From: Toxorhynchites rutilus septentrionalis
Lineage: Eukaryota > Arthropoda > Insecta > Diptera > Culicidae
Assembly: GCF_029784135.1 (NCBI RefSeq)
Contig: NC_073746.1
Location: 61,106,097 to 61,170,096, forward strand
Length of the DNA: 64,000 nucleotides
Reading direction: 5' to 3'
Each line of letters opens with the position of its first letter. Position 1 is the stretch's first letter. A program made the position numbers and the translations under genes. Positions 32,813 through 42,213 of the stretch are shown piece after piece. A model generated the notes under the pieces. It saw only the letters and a program-made list of their open reading frames with translations. It had not been told where the DNA came from and did no database searches.

Positions 32813-35800
32813 TTTATTCTTTTGGCAGACTTATCTCACTTCTTAACTAGGCGAACCTAGCCAGAATTTTCACCTGCCCCCGGGCTTCTGAATGCCAAAG
32901 GGGGACTAGGCTCTGCGGAATGCACGTATCTGCATGCTCGTGCTGTTTTAGTCCTGACCGAGGAATTGTCGGACAATCGCGCAGGTGCTAAGGATGACCG
33001 ACTTTTGGATGCCGGCCAATTCCTTCTCGATGTTCAACACCTTTAGCGCTTCCAGAAGTGTCTTCGGGATAATTCCAGTTCCAGAGAGAACGACTGGAAC
33101 AATTCTTGGGACCTCCCTTAGCCCCCACAGTTCCTTGAGCTCCACGGCCAATGGTCGGTACTTGCAGATTTTGCGACCGTGGGTCTCCTCCAGATTCTGG
33201 TTCAGTGGAATAGCGACATCGATGATGGTGACTTTGCGGTCGCTCTTGTCGTAAACCATTATATCTGGGCGGTTGTGGTGGATCGAGAGGTCGGTCAGAA
33301 CAGTGCGATCCCAGTACAGCTTGAAACGGTCATTTTCCAGGACAGGTGCAGGCAGGTACCGGTAGTTTGGTACGTTGTCTTCCAGTAGAGCACATTGGAG
33401 CGCCAGTTGTCGATGAACAATACGGGCCACGTTGTTGTGGCGCTCGGTGTAGGCTGCGTTGGCCAAAACGGGACAGCCTCCCATAATGTGCTCTATGTTT
33501 TCACCTGGTTGATGGCACATCCGGCAAATGTCATCAACGTCTTGATGCCAGACGTACCGCCTGCAGTTTCTCGTCGGCATTATCCTGTCCTGGATGGCTA
33601 TCATGTCGGCTTCTACTACTGAAGAGAGTTCACCACGCGTTAGCCACAGATTAGATGCGGCCTTGTCGACGTGTGGCCGGTCCAGTTGATGGGGGTGGGC
33701 ACCATGCACTGCCTTCTGCTTCCAAGCTGCAATCTTCTCCTCCACTGTCTGCAGATTGCAGTTTAGTTGGTACTCCGCTTGCGCCAAGTGCAGAGCGCTG
33801 TATCCTCTGTCGGCGGCGCAGACAGCCCGGTATAGCGCGTTTTGGTTGGCGCGTTCTGCGAAGTACTCGCGCAGTTGTCGTACCTGGGCAACACACAGTG
33901 CAGAAATGTCGACGATTCCAAGTCCCCCTTCTTTGCGTGGTAGTGAAACTCTCTCCAGTGCCGATTGAGGATGGTGCATTCCGGCCTCTTTGAATGCTTT
34001 CCTCATCCTCCTCTCAAGGTCCTCTAGGTTAGTTTTGCTCCATTTGACTACACCAAAACTGAAGGTCAGCAGGGGAACCGCGAATGTGTTGATCGCGCGT
34101 ACCTTGTTCCCCGCGTTGAGGAAAGTCCTCAGGACACAGTTCACTCGACTCAAGAACTTGTCTCGCAGCTCCGTCTTGATGTCGGAGTGGCGAATCCCGG
34201 TGAGCTGTCGGAATCCAAGATATTTATAGGATTCGCCACGAACCATGTCTCTTATAAACTCGCCGTCATAGACCTCGTAGCCTCCGGATTCGGTAAGTTG
34301 TCCTTTCAGCAGGTGGACACAGCGACACTTGTCGAGGCCGAACTCCATACAGATGTCCCTGCTTATGTCTTCGACAACCCGGATAGCTACACCTAGACGC
34401 TGACGTGAATCAGCGTAGACCTTGAGATCGTCCATGTAAAAGGTATGGGTCACTTCTTCGTGGGCGCCGTCGCCATACCTTATTTTATAGCCATGACCGT
34501 TTCTATTGAGCGTCCTACTGAGGGGGTTCAGTGCCAGACAAAACCAAAGCGGGCTGAAAGAGTCGCCTTGGAATATCCCCCTCTTTATCTGCAGCGTTCT
34601 AGACTGCAACACATTTTCCCCATCACTGAGGTGCAGAGACGTGGTCCACTGCCTCATCGCATGCTGCAGGAACCTAACGACGACGGGATCAATTTTGTAG
34701 AGCTCCAATACCCGGACGAGAAACGAGTGAGGTATGGAGTCATAAGCCTTCCTGTAATCGATGTAGGCCATACTTAGGTTCCGCTGGTTATATACCGCCT
34801 GGCCGACTATGGCTGCGTCGATGATGGCCTGGTCTTTGCAGCCATGCGTATTTTTCCTGCATCCTTTCTGCTCTTCTGCGATGATGTGATGCTGTTCGCA
34901 GTGAGCAGAAACTTTGGCGGTAATTATGCTGCTCAGTATTTTGTACAGACTCGATAGGCACGTTATCGGTCTGTACTTTGATGGGTTCAATGTGTTGCTG
35001 TCTTTCGGGAGGAGGAAGGTGACGCCACGGGTGGCGAATTCAGGAAGGTTGTGTGGGTCACGTAGCACCTTGTTGAAGCACTCAGCTATCTTTGGATGTG
35101 CGACGGTCAGCTTCTTGTGCCAAAAGTTCTGGACACCATCGGGGCCCGGTGCTGCCCAGTTCCTCAGGTACCGCGAGGCTTCGCGGACATCGTTCTCTCC
35201 GACGATGATAGCTGGCATCTCTCCAATTTCACCACAACTCTCCTCCTCCCGTCTTAACCACATTTGCCCGTCGCGATGTTCTACTGGGGTCTCCCAAATA
35301 CCAGCCCAGAAGTTCGTCACATCGCTAATATCTGGCAAACCTTCGCGGTAGTCGGGCTTCTCGTCGCTAATGTGGTCGTAGAACGCTTTTTCGTTATCTC
35401 TGAACATCCGATTTTGTTCCTGGCGCTTTGCAGAGTCAGAGTAACGTTTCAGCCGTTTAGTTAGGACGCTCAATTGCTGTACCAGTGTGTCGAGTTTTTC
35501 CGTCAGCTGGTGAGCTCCCAGCTGGCGAAGTTCAGTAGGCCGCACGATCACAGCAACTTGGCGACATAATTTCGCCGATCTGCTGCCTCTTTTGTACGCC
35601 ATCAGTCTTCCAATTGCGGCGCGCTTGTTTAGGATCCGTTGCTCCAATCTCCTTCGCCATGGAGGCTCACGCCTTTCACGGAGATGTTGGAGCAGTCCGC
35701 CTCTTGGCCTAATACGGTATCCTAAACTTTTGGCGGTCGCCACAGCAGCACAGTAAACTTTCAGTTGCAGCTCCTCCATGTTCTCAGCATCAACCAAGTG

Positions 35801-36698
35801 CAGCGGAAGAACGTGCTCGTTCATGAGCTTTACTGCACTTGTCAGCCTGCGGGAATGCTGCAACTTCGGGATCCTGGGGCGCGACAAAGGGTCCGTGTCG
35901 CGGAACTGTGAGATCGCCTCGTCGTAATGGAAGACCAGATCGCGTAGTAGTTGTTGATCTGGCTGTGGATCTTCCGGCTCAGGGGGTTGTTGTACTGTGG
36001 CCTCCACTGGTGCTGATTCGCGTGCCCCACTCGCGAATGAATTGCTCAGCCGTACTGAACTTCGTCTCGACACATCGCTTGCTCTGCTTGTTCTGGAGCT
36101 TAGTTCTCTCTGCACCTGCTGCTTGATCTCGTCGACTTGCGTTTGGGAGAGCATATTGTTGCGTACAATCGCTCTACGCCTCGCGTTCATCGCGTTTTGG
36201 TCAAGCCTCCCGACGAACTCTGGATACGCTTCCTCGAACATTGCGAGTATTCGAGGGCGACCGCTCATGTCCGTCTCCAAAGCAGTGCAGATGTAATAGG
36301 CGCGGATCACGAATTCATTCATTTCGTGTGTCCACATGATCCGTCGCCTAGTAGTACCCACAAGTGTGGACGACTGTCGTCTGACAGTCGCAACACGCCT
36401 CGTAGGCGCAGCGTTTCGTTGGTGATGTCGATGGCTGCTGTTTCCGTGTGGCGGTAGCTCTTCGGGTTGAACCCGGCTGGTGGCCCGCTCTTGCACATCG
36501 CCCTCCAGCCGCTGGCCGCTCGCTCTTACGCCCGTTCCAGGACCAGCTCCAGTTCGGGGACCCTCCTCGGGTGATCGCATTCGTAGTATTCGTCTTGACC
36601 TTAGCTCCATTGTCTGGGTGTATCTCCTTTGCCCGGGAGACAGCGGGTTGGCAAGGCCTCCATGACCCGGGAGGCCTTCCCCGGGAGAGATATAGCGT
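32813..36698 (-). mobile_element. LINE with restriction-like endonuclease, copy B (5' cut)
   Basis: Collinear with copy A from its 3' tail (32813) to GAGATATAGCG (36698). There similarity stops, so about 200 bp of 5' UTR are missing and a poly(T) tract of another element follows. The 3' end (TCTGCCAAAAGAATAAAAAA on minus) joins the first base of copy A. Confidence 0.85.
32948..36610 (-). CDS. LINE polyprotein, copy B (1220 aa)
   Basis: An open frame of 1220 residues, same length as copy A and without indels. By eye I count about 13 amino-acid differences (for example VATAKSLG for VATVKSLG, PVEHRDGQ for PVQHREGQ, SKTNLEDL for SKTDLEDL), about 99% identity. The YMDD box, CCHC finger and both endonuclease Asps are unchanged. 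Most differences are conservative, suggesting selection or recent origin. The ORF is intact, though the shortened 5' UTR may lack its promoter. Confidence 0.88.
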   Translation of the reverse strand: MELRSRRILRMRSPEEGPRTGAGPGTGVRASGQRLEGDVQERATSRVQPEELPPHGNSSHRHHQRNAAPTRRVATVRRQSSTLVGTTRRRIMWTHEMNEFVIRAYYICTALETDMSGRPRILAMFEEAYPEFVGRLDQNAMNARRRAIVRNNMLSQTQVDEIKQQVQRELSSRTSRASDVSRRSSVRLSNSFASGARESAPVEATVQQPPEPEDPQPDQQLLRDLVFHYDEAISQFRDTDPLSRPRIPKLQHSRRLTSAVKLMNEHVLPLHLVDAENMEELQLKVYCAAVATAKSLGYRIRPRGGLLQHLRERREPPWRRRLEQRILNKRAAIGRLMAYKRGSRSAKLCRQVAVIVRPTELRQLGAHQLTEKLDTLVQQLSVLTKRLKRYSDSAKRQEQNRMFRDNEKAFYDHISDEKPDYREGLPDISDVTNFWAGIWETPVEHRDGQMWLRREEESCGEIGEMPAIIVGENDVREASRYLRNWAAPGPDGVQNFWHKKLTVAHPKIAECFNKVLRDPHNLPEFATRGVTFLLPKDSNTLNPSKYRPITCLSSLYKILSSIITAKVSAHCEQHHIIAEEQKGCRKNTHGCKDQAIIDAAIVGQAVYNQRNLSMAYIDYRKAYDSIPHSFLVRVLELYKIDPVVVRFLQHAMRQWTTSLHLSDGENVLQSRTLQIKRGIFQGDSFSPLWFCLALNPLSRTLNRNGHGYKIRYGDGAHEEVTHTFYMDDLKVYADSRQRLGVAIRVVEDISRDICMEFGLDKCRCVHLLKGQLTESGGYEVYDGEFIRDMVRGESYKYLGFRQLTGIRHSDIKTELRDKFLSRVNCVLRTFLNAGNKVRAINTFAVPLLTFSFGVVKWSKTNLEDLERRMRKAFKEAGMHHPQSALERVSLPRKEGGLGIVDISALCVAQVRQLREYFAERANQNALYRAVCAADRGYSALHLAQAEYQLNCNLQTVEEKIAAWKQKAVHGAHPHQLDRPHVDKAASNLWLTRGELSSVVEADMIAIQDRIMPTRNCRRYVWHQDVDDICRMCHQPGENIEHIMGGCPVLANAAYTERHNNVARIVHRQLALQCALLEDNVPNYRYLPAPVLENDRFKLYWDRTVLTDLSIHHNRPDIMVYDKSDRKVTIIDVAIPLNQNLEETHGRKICKYRPLAVELKELWGLREVPRIVPVVLSGTGIIPKTLLEALKVLNIEKELAGIQKSVILSTCAIVRQFLGQD

Positions 36699-36711
36699 CA
36701 GCGAAATAGCG

Positions 36712-37094
36712 ATTTTTTTTTTTTTTTTTTTTTTTCCCCCAAAATATATTTTTTATTAAGGCACATGTGGCGTTAGCCTGACGGGGCTGGGAGTCCAATA
36801 TTTTTACAATTTTTGTCTTACAACTATGTTAGTAATATGTAACCGATTACTCGCGGTTGGCTCGAGGTTAGTATTACAAGTGTTCTCATAATTGGTATGT
36901 TGCAGTCTTCGATGCTCTGTACGTGTGCCCGACACGGGCTACTTCCTATTGGGATGCAGCTGACCATTAATCAGCAACGCTCCCTAGTCTGTACCCCATA
37001 TCTAGCGTGGTGCGTCTTTCTCGACTCGAGGAATCCAGGATAAAATGGTCACTAGCCGGCGCAATCATCAGCTCGTGTAGAGTTGTCATGAACG
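36712..37094 (-). mobile_element. retroelement tail with poly(A)
   Basis: A poly(T) run at 36712-36735 marks the 3' poly(A) of a minus-strand retroelement. The body (36736-37094) is GC-richer, has no long ORF and includes CCCGACACGGGCTACTTCC and CGACTCGAGGAATCCAGGAT. It is probably a 5'-truncated LINE 3' UTR or a SINE, inserted at the cut 5' end of LINE copy B. Confidence 0.45.
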
Positions 37095-37135
37095 GTATTT
37101 TTTTCTAAACTCCATATAATCGAGTCTGACCTGTA

Positions 37136-37545
37136 TCAAATGAAAGAGATTGACTAGTAGAACACAGTTATTTATTAAAAATGCAAATCCAAAATGGCCG
37201 CCACCACAAAGTGGCGCCAAATATATATTTTTTTTCAAAACCACATCAATATGGGTATCAAATGAAAGTGCTCGACTAGTAGAACATAGCAGATCATGAA
37301 AAATTGAAATCAAGATGACCACAGTCCGCAAAAAACTGATAACTTTTTAATGGTTTCATTCAGCTTGCCCTGTTTGTATGTATGTTTGAGTGTTTGTAGG
37401 ATTGCCCCACATTAATTGAAATTTGACCCCGTTCCTGATCACTGATTGTTCTGAAATTTGGAACATACCTTTAATTATATTGCCATTATTTCAATTTGGC
37501 CGCCACTAAAAAATAGCTGAATGGCTTGACTTGGAGAATAGACTA
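37136..37545. repeat. dispersed repeat with ATGGCCGCC blocks
   Basis: Contains AATGCAAATCCAAAATGGCC and TTGACCCCGTTCCTGATCAC. The same blocks occur inverted at 45785-46240, and part of them at 51845-52100. Two internal units (37138-37200, 37258-37300) share TCAAATGAAAG.GATTGACTAGTAGAACA-like text. Confidence 0.75.
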
Positions 37546-37643
37546 CATTATGAACAACATAAATTTGAAAAGGTAACCGTCACTAAATAGTCGACTATGT
37601 ATTTTTTGCATTACCCTTAATACAGGGAAACTTCGATATAGCG

Positions 37644-38076
37644 TTTTATTTATTTATTTTGGCTTAACGTCTTTACAACATGTCCTGATCCAGAATTTTT
37701 CTTGTGTATCGGTTGTTGCTTGGTGTTTTAGTGGTGCGGCATGCAAGGCCTGCGACCAACCCCACTATCTCGCAGGAGGACCATCGTGATACTGCTGTTT
37801 TACGTCCCGAGTACCACCAGGACTGGACGAAGACGCTTATAGCGGCGGCCATTCGCTTAGAGGAGCTGTTTCCGGGTTTTGTGGCTTTTCTTGGGGACTG
37901 GCAATGCCCAATGCTCAGCTCATCCCACCACACCCTAGACAGTTCCCCTTTACCAGTGCAAGCCAGAAAAACGATCTATGACGATAGAATTTCTGACCCG
38001 AACGGGAATCGAACCCGAAGTCCCCACCTTGGCAAGCGCAACGCTTACCACTAGGCCATGGGGACCACATATATAG
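37644..38076 (-). mobile_element. tRNA-derived SINE (Feilai-like)
   Basis: Flanked by direct repeats CGATATAGCG (37634-37643 and 38077-38086). On minus, the head has TGGCCTAGTGGTAAGCG (box A) and GGGTTCGATTCCCG (box B) at about 38060-38000; the tail is the inverse of TTTTATTTATTTATTTT. It is inserted in the left end of the pogo-like element. Confidence 0.85.
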
Positions 38077-38386
38077 CGATATAGCGTACCCTCGTTATAA
38101 CGTACACATTTTCAAAGTCCAAAGGAATAATTTTTTGAATAGTATTTTTCTGAAAGAACAATGAATTATCTGTATTTTGATACTTGGAAGTTCTCACCCT
38201 CGGAATAGGTAACGACCCTGTGAATCAATGGCCTACGTAGGCATTTTGCTGACAACTAAGAAATAATGTTCACACGATGGAGACCTGCATCAGCGATTAT
38301 CGGCCCTCCGAGGCGTAATAAAACGCACTACGATGTATGGAACAGAGCGAGTTCCAAGAAATCATCCGTAATCCAAACACACAACA

Positions 38387-38578
38387 ATGTTCGGCAGTGA
38401 CAAAGTTGAAAATTCAATCACCATGCACGATGTCGCGTCCTATTCTGTCAACGGCGCATTTATCGTGGCGATAATAATCGCCATCATCATCTACCATTGG
38501 CGGAGGAACGCCAAGCGACTACAACAACTGGAAGGGGCGCAGCGGAGAAACCGCCTGGACCATGCGAGCGCTGTTTGA
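38387..38578 (+). CDS. candidate 63-residue single-pass membrane protein
   Basis: The ATG has a favourable context (ACAACAATGT). The product has a polar N terminus of about 20 residues, one strongly hydrophobic segment at about 23-41 (NGAFIVAIIIAIIIYHW) and a basic, Gln-rich C-terminal tail (RRNAKRLQQLEGAQRRNRLD). Third positions are GC-rich compared with the surroundings. AATAAA stands at 38693-38698, about 120 bp after the stop. I do not recognise the family; short type I or III membrane micropeptides look like this. It sits between a SINE and a LINE in a transposon cluster, so it may be a host gene, a retrocopy or chance. Confidence 0.45.
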   Translation: MFGSDKVENSITMHDVASYSVNGAFIVAIIIAIIIYHWRRNAKRLQQLEGAQRRNRLDHASAV

Positions 38579-39523
38579 GCGGACGGCGCGGGCCACCCAT
38601 GCAGAGGAGCACATTTTGTGCTTACCAAGCACCAAGCATCAAATGCACACGAAGGCAAGAAAATCCAGACCATGCCAAACTCTGTAAATTTAAGAAATAA
38701 AATAGACCAGTCTAGATTCAACCTCGGAAGTATAAGCTTCATTTTATCCGAAATCCATGTCGGACTCTTGCCCGACATTAGTGATTCAACAACATTTAGT
38801 TTTAATCAAAAACAATACTAAAGCTTGGTTTGTACCTTTAACCAAGCCCGAAGTACAACTGTTTTGTGATTCCGGATTCTAAATGAATCATATTTTTATC
38901 TACAAACTACGTAGCTTTAAGCGCCCCATACACGCACAATACTATTGTACGAATTTATTGACATTATTATTGAAGATTGTCCACAAACGTACAATATTAT
39001 TGCGCCACAGTCATATTTGTGCAATGGAATTGAATCTTTTGGAGATGATATTGAAGTTTGTGCTAAATATTGCACAAGGGTGGCTACTGACGTTCAATAT
39101 TTTATCACTAGCACTTGTTTGAACCTGACAACTGGCAGAGAGGAAAATACAGGGATGCCGAACAGCACAAGATGTCATAGCTTCCAAATAATATTAACTT
39201 TCTGAAGACTATTGCCGCTCACCAGTAAAATATGTTCTTCGAAACAAATATTCTCTGAATAGTGAGATTTTGTTGGTGTAATACAAAAATATTACATATT
39301 TTCCAACAAATTGTATTTTTCTGTTATTTCTTGTCATCAAACTTCTTCAACTGTATGTACCGTAAGTACATTTAGTAGAATTTCATTTCCGTGTATTATT
39401 GGCAACCCTGTCCAATTGGTATGAGAAGTCTGTTTGTTTATATACCGCCTGTTCCAAGTTTGATAGGAAAACAGGTTTCGGAATTGTCCCTTCTATACAC
39501 AGGTCTTATGTTAAATTAGAAAT

Positions 39524-41344
39524 ATGTTGAGTGATACCGATATTAGCTGTGTTTTGATCGCAGTGAGCAATAGTTTAAAAAAAAAGAAGCAACGAAAACA
39601 TCGGAAATGGGCCAAACAGTGGTTGCTGAACAGAGAGAAGTACACTTATGAAGTGTTATTTAATGAGCTCAGAATGACTGAGCCGAATGACTTTCGAAAC
39701 TTTATCCGAATGGATGCTGGAATGTTTGATGAACTCCTGGCTTTGGTTGCTCCTCAGATTGAGAGAAAGGATACTATTATGCGAGATGCTATTCCTGTAA
39801 GTCAACGTTTATCGATAACTTTACGGTACCTCGCAACAGGAAATACATTCGAAGATCTTAAGTTTTCTGCTGCCGTTTCACCGCAATCAATTGGCCACAT
39901 TGTTATAGAAACCTGCGCGGCTCTGATTAACAGCCTCAAGGAATACATAAAGGTAAGCTCCTTTTCATATACATATCTATGTAACAATTATTATGTAACA
40001 ATGCATTATTGAAAAAAATAATAATAATAAAGAATTTTATGAAAACTTATATGACATATACGACTTCTTATAATTTTTATATTTATTGAAAAGTAACAAA
40101 ATGGGGTTTCGTGTTCTGCTCATCAACTTCTAGGTATTGGTGGCTGGGTGATGAGATATATTCAACATTGACTGGAGTGAACGATCGTGGGGGGTTATTG
40201 ATAACCACCGAGTCACGGTGTAATGTTCCCATTTGTCCCTCGAATAATATTTCATTGATGAACTTCTTCGCTAACATCTGCTGAATGGGCTCCATTTTTT
40301 TAAGTTCTACTCCCCAAGCTGCAGCTATTGTATCGTGATCGTCAGGTGATTTTTGGAGGCGTTTGCAAGCCAGTTCCATCAGCTCATCTGTTATATTTCC
40401 TGTTTTCTTTCTCTTCTTGAGTGGTCCAAGTTGAGTCTGCAAAAACATGAATAATACATTAATTATTAATAATAATTCCTGTTTTTTTATATTTAATACA
40501 ACATATCTGTTCAATTGATTTATTTTAGCTACCAACAACAGAAGAAGAGTGGAAAGAAATCGCACGAGACTTCAATGACCGGTGGAATTTTCCGAACTGC
40601 TTGGGAGCGGTAGATGGTAAACATGTTGCGATAAAGAAACCTCATGGCTCTGGATCACTTTACTTCAACTACAAGAAATTTTGCAGTATTGTGATGATGG
40701 CAGTAGTGAATGCTAATTATGAGTTTATCATGGTCGACGTGGGAATCAATGGAAGAATATCGGACGGCGGTGTCTTCAATTACACAGAATTTGGAAGAGC
40801 ATTCTCTAACAAATTAATTAAAATCCCGGAAGCTTCACAATTACCGAACAGTGAGAAACGGCTGCCATTTGTTTTGTTGGGCGACGATGCTTTTGCGATG
40901 ACGGACAATTTCATGAAACCCTACCCTCTAGCAGAATTGTCATTGGATAAAAGAAATTTCAACTATCGATTAAGCCGTGCACGTCGTGTTGTAGAAAATG
41001 CCTTTGGTATTTTGGTCAGTAGGTTCGGCTTATTTCAGAAACAAATATCACTGTCCCCTGAAAAGGCTGAAATTCTAGTTATGACTTGTTGTTATTTACA
41101 TAACTATATACGAAAACGACAACCACGAACCTACATTACTAGGAGTGATGTAGATGATGAAGATTTACAATCCGGAACTCTCACAAGAGGATCATGGAGA
41201 AAAACGGTTGCGAATGAAGGAACACCTCTTCAGGCTACTGTGTCCAGAAATGCACCATCAAGTGCAAAGATTGTGAGAGACACCTATTGTCATTACTTCA
41301 ACAATGAAGGACAATTATCATGGCAATTGAAAGCAGTTTCATGA
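39524..41344 (+). CDS. Harbinger transposase (HARBI1-like), two exons
   Basis: Exon 1 is 39524-39952 (143 codons, donor GTAAGC) and exon 2 is 40529-41344 (acceptor TTTTAG, 271 codons plus stop); phase 0, total 414 residues. Exon 1 gives a basic start, then RMDAGMFDELLALVAPQIER and the helix-turn-helix-like region typical of these enzymes. Exon 2 carries the DDE nuclease: Asp172 in GAVDGKH, Asp262 in LLGDDAF, Glu299 in RVVENAFG. No stop or frameshift was seen. The protein should act with the element's Myb/MADF-type partner. Its intron contains exon 2 of the minus-strand gene. Confidence 0.9.
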
Positions 41345-41928
41345 AGTGAAGTGGTTTTTCCCGTAACACCCACTTTTATAACAAGATGATTTTTATTGTA
41401 ATTCATTGTATGATTCTTATTCACGATACCATGTAACTATAATTAAAAATGGATACAAAATAAAAATAAAGGACTTACATTGATCTCTGTAGAAGCTCCT
41501 CCATAATTTATATTGTCAATGACCTCGATCCCTGCATCTTCACAATAAGTGTGTCCAGAATCTAGAACCGGGTTCATCGAACTGATTGAAGCGGTTGGTG
41601 TTTCCTGGTTCTGAAGAAATCTCATTTGTTCGAAATACCACAGCGTGGGTTCAACTTCCTCTGCACCTGCACCACTTTTTTCTGCGTCTCGAATCCTCTT
41701 CAGCTCTTTCCGGAAGTTGGTCCGCAAAGAATTAATTTTTTTTATAACATCTTGTTTGTCGGCATCGGGAGCATTTTCTCTGTATTTCTCTATCAGCACG
41801 TCATACTGTTCAATTTTCTTTAGACGGTTTGTGTAATCCTTGCACTTGATGTCCCATAATGCCGGGAGTGAACGGTAAACCTCGATAAACTCGAGAATAA
41901 ATTGCCTGTCGGCGTTTTTGACGGCCAT
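40083..41928 (-). CDS. Harbinger accessory protein (MADF + BESS-like), two exons
   Basis: Exon 1 is 41928-41479 (150 codons, donor GTAAGT) and exon 2 is 40436-40083 (acceptor TTTGCAG, 117 codons plus stop); phase 0, 267 residues. Residues about 8-100 form a MADF-type DNA-binding domain ([20 protein letters not shown] ... [12 protein letters not shown] ... [12 protein letters not shown]). Exon 2 ends with a BESS-like helix ([20 protein letters not shown]). In Harbinger elements the second protein binds the ends and brings the transposase to the nucleus; here that role is inferred. AATAAA overlaps the stop region. Its intron contains exon 2 of the transposase. Confidence 0.85.
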
Positions 41929-42213
41929 CGCGACTCACACGTCCTCGAAAAAAAGTCCGTGAAGTTTTTTATGAGAACACTCACTTTACACTCTAGACGA
42001 TGCAAATGTAAACATAAACTTTAACATTCATTGACACCAATTGCACAACGTCGCCCGTAGACCATGCAATATTATGAGCGTTGCACAATAAATATCTAAT
42101 TTTTTTGATATCATACAATATATTGTACAACACTTCAATATCAGAAACAAACGTTCAATTTTATTTCACAACCTCCTGTGTTGTGCAATAATATTGTAGA
42201 TGTATGGGCCGCT

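Larger units (their letters stand above)
26565..37133. mobile_element. small TIR element split by 10.5 kb of nested insertions
   Basis: The left end at 26565 reads CAGGTCGGACTCGATTATC and the right end at 37133 is the inverse of CAGGTCAGACTCGATTATA, each bordered by TA. The left half keeps about 90 bp, with a second inverted TCCGGATAATCGAGT motif, and the right half about 40 bp. Everything between is later: a SINE, a DD37E element, two tandem LINEs and a retroelement tail. The original was probably a MITE of a few hundred bases. The pairing of the ends is inference. Confidence 0.65.
38920..42213 (+). mobile_element. complete PIF/Harbinger transposon
   Basis: Ends AGCGCCCCATACACGCACAA and the inverse of AGCGGCCCATACATCTACAA, flanked by TTA (38917-38919, 42214-42216). 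A 3 bp TWA duplication is the Harbinger hallmark. Length 3294 bp. It carries a transposase gene on plus and a MADF/BESS-like gene on minus. It is inserted in a LINE, whose reading frame can be followed across the site (STNYVA before, LRQIVEEKRP after). Confidence 0.93.

Noticed and set aside
37990..38065. tRNA gene with A and B boxes
   Set aside because: It is the tRNA-like head of a SINE with a flanking duplication and A-rich tail; no proper cloverleaf was apparent.
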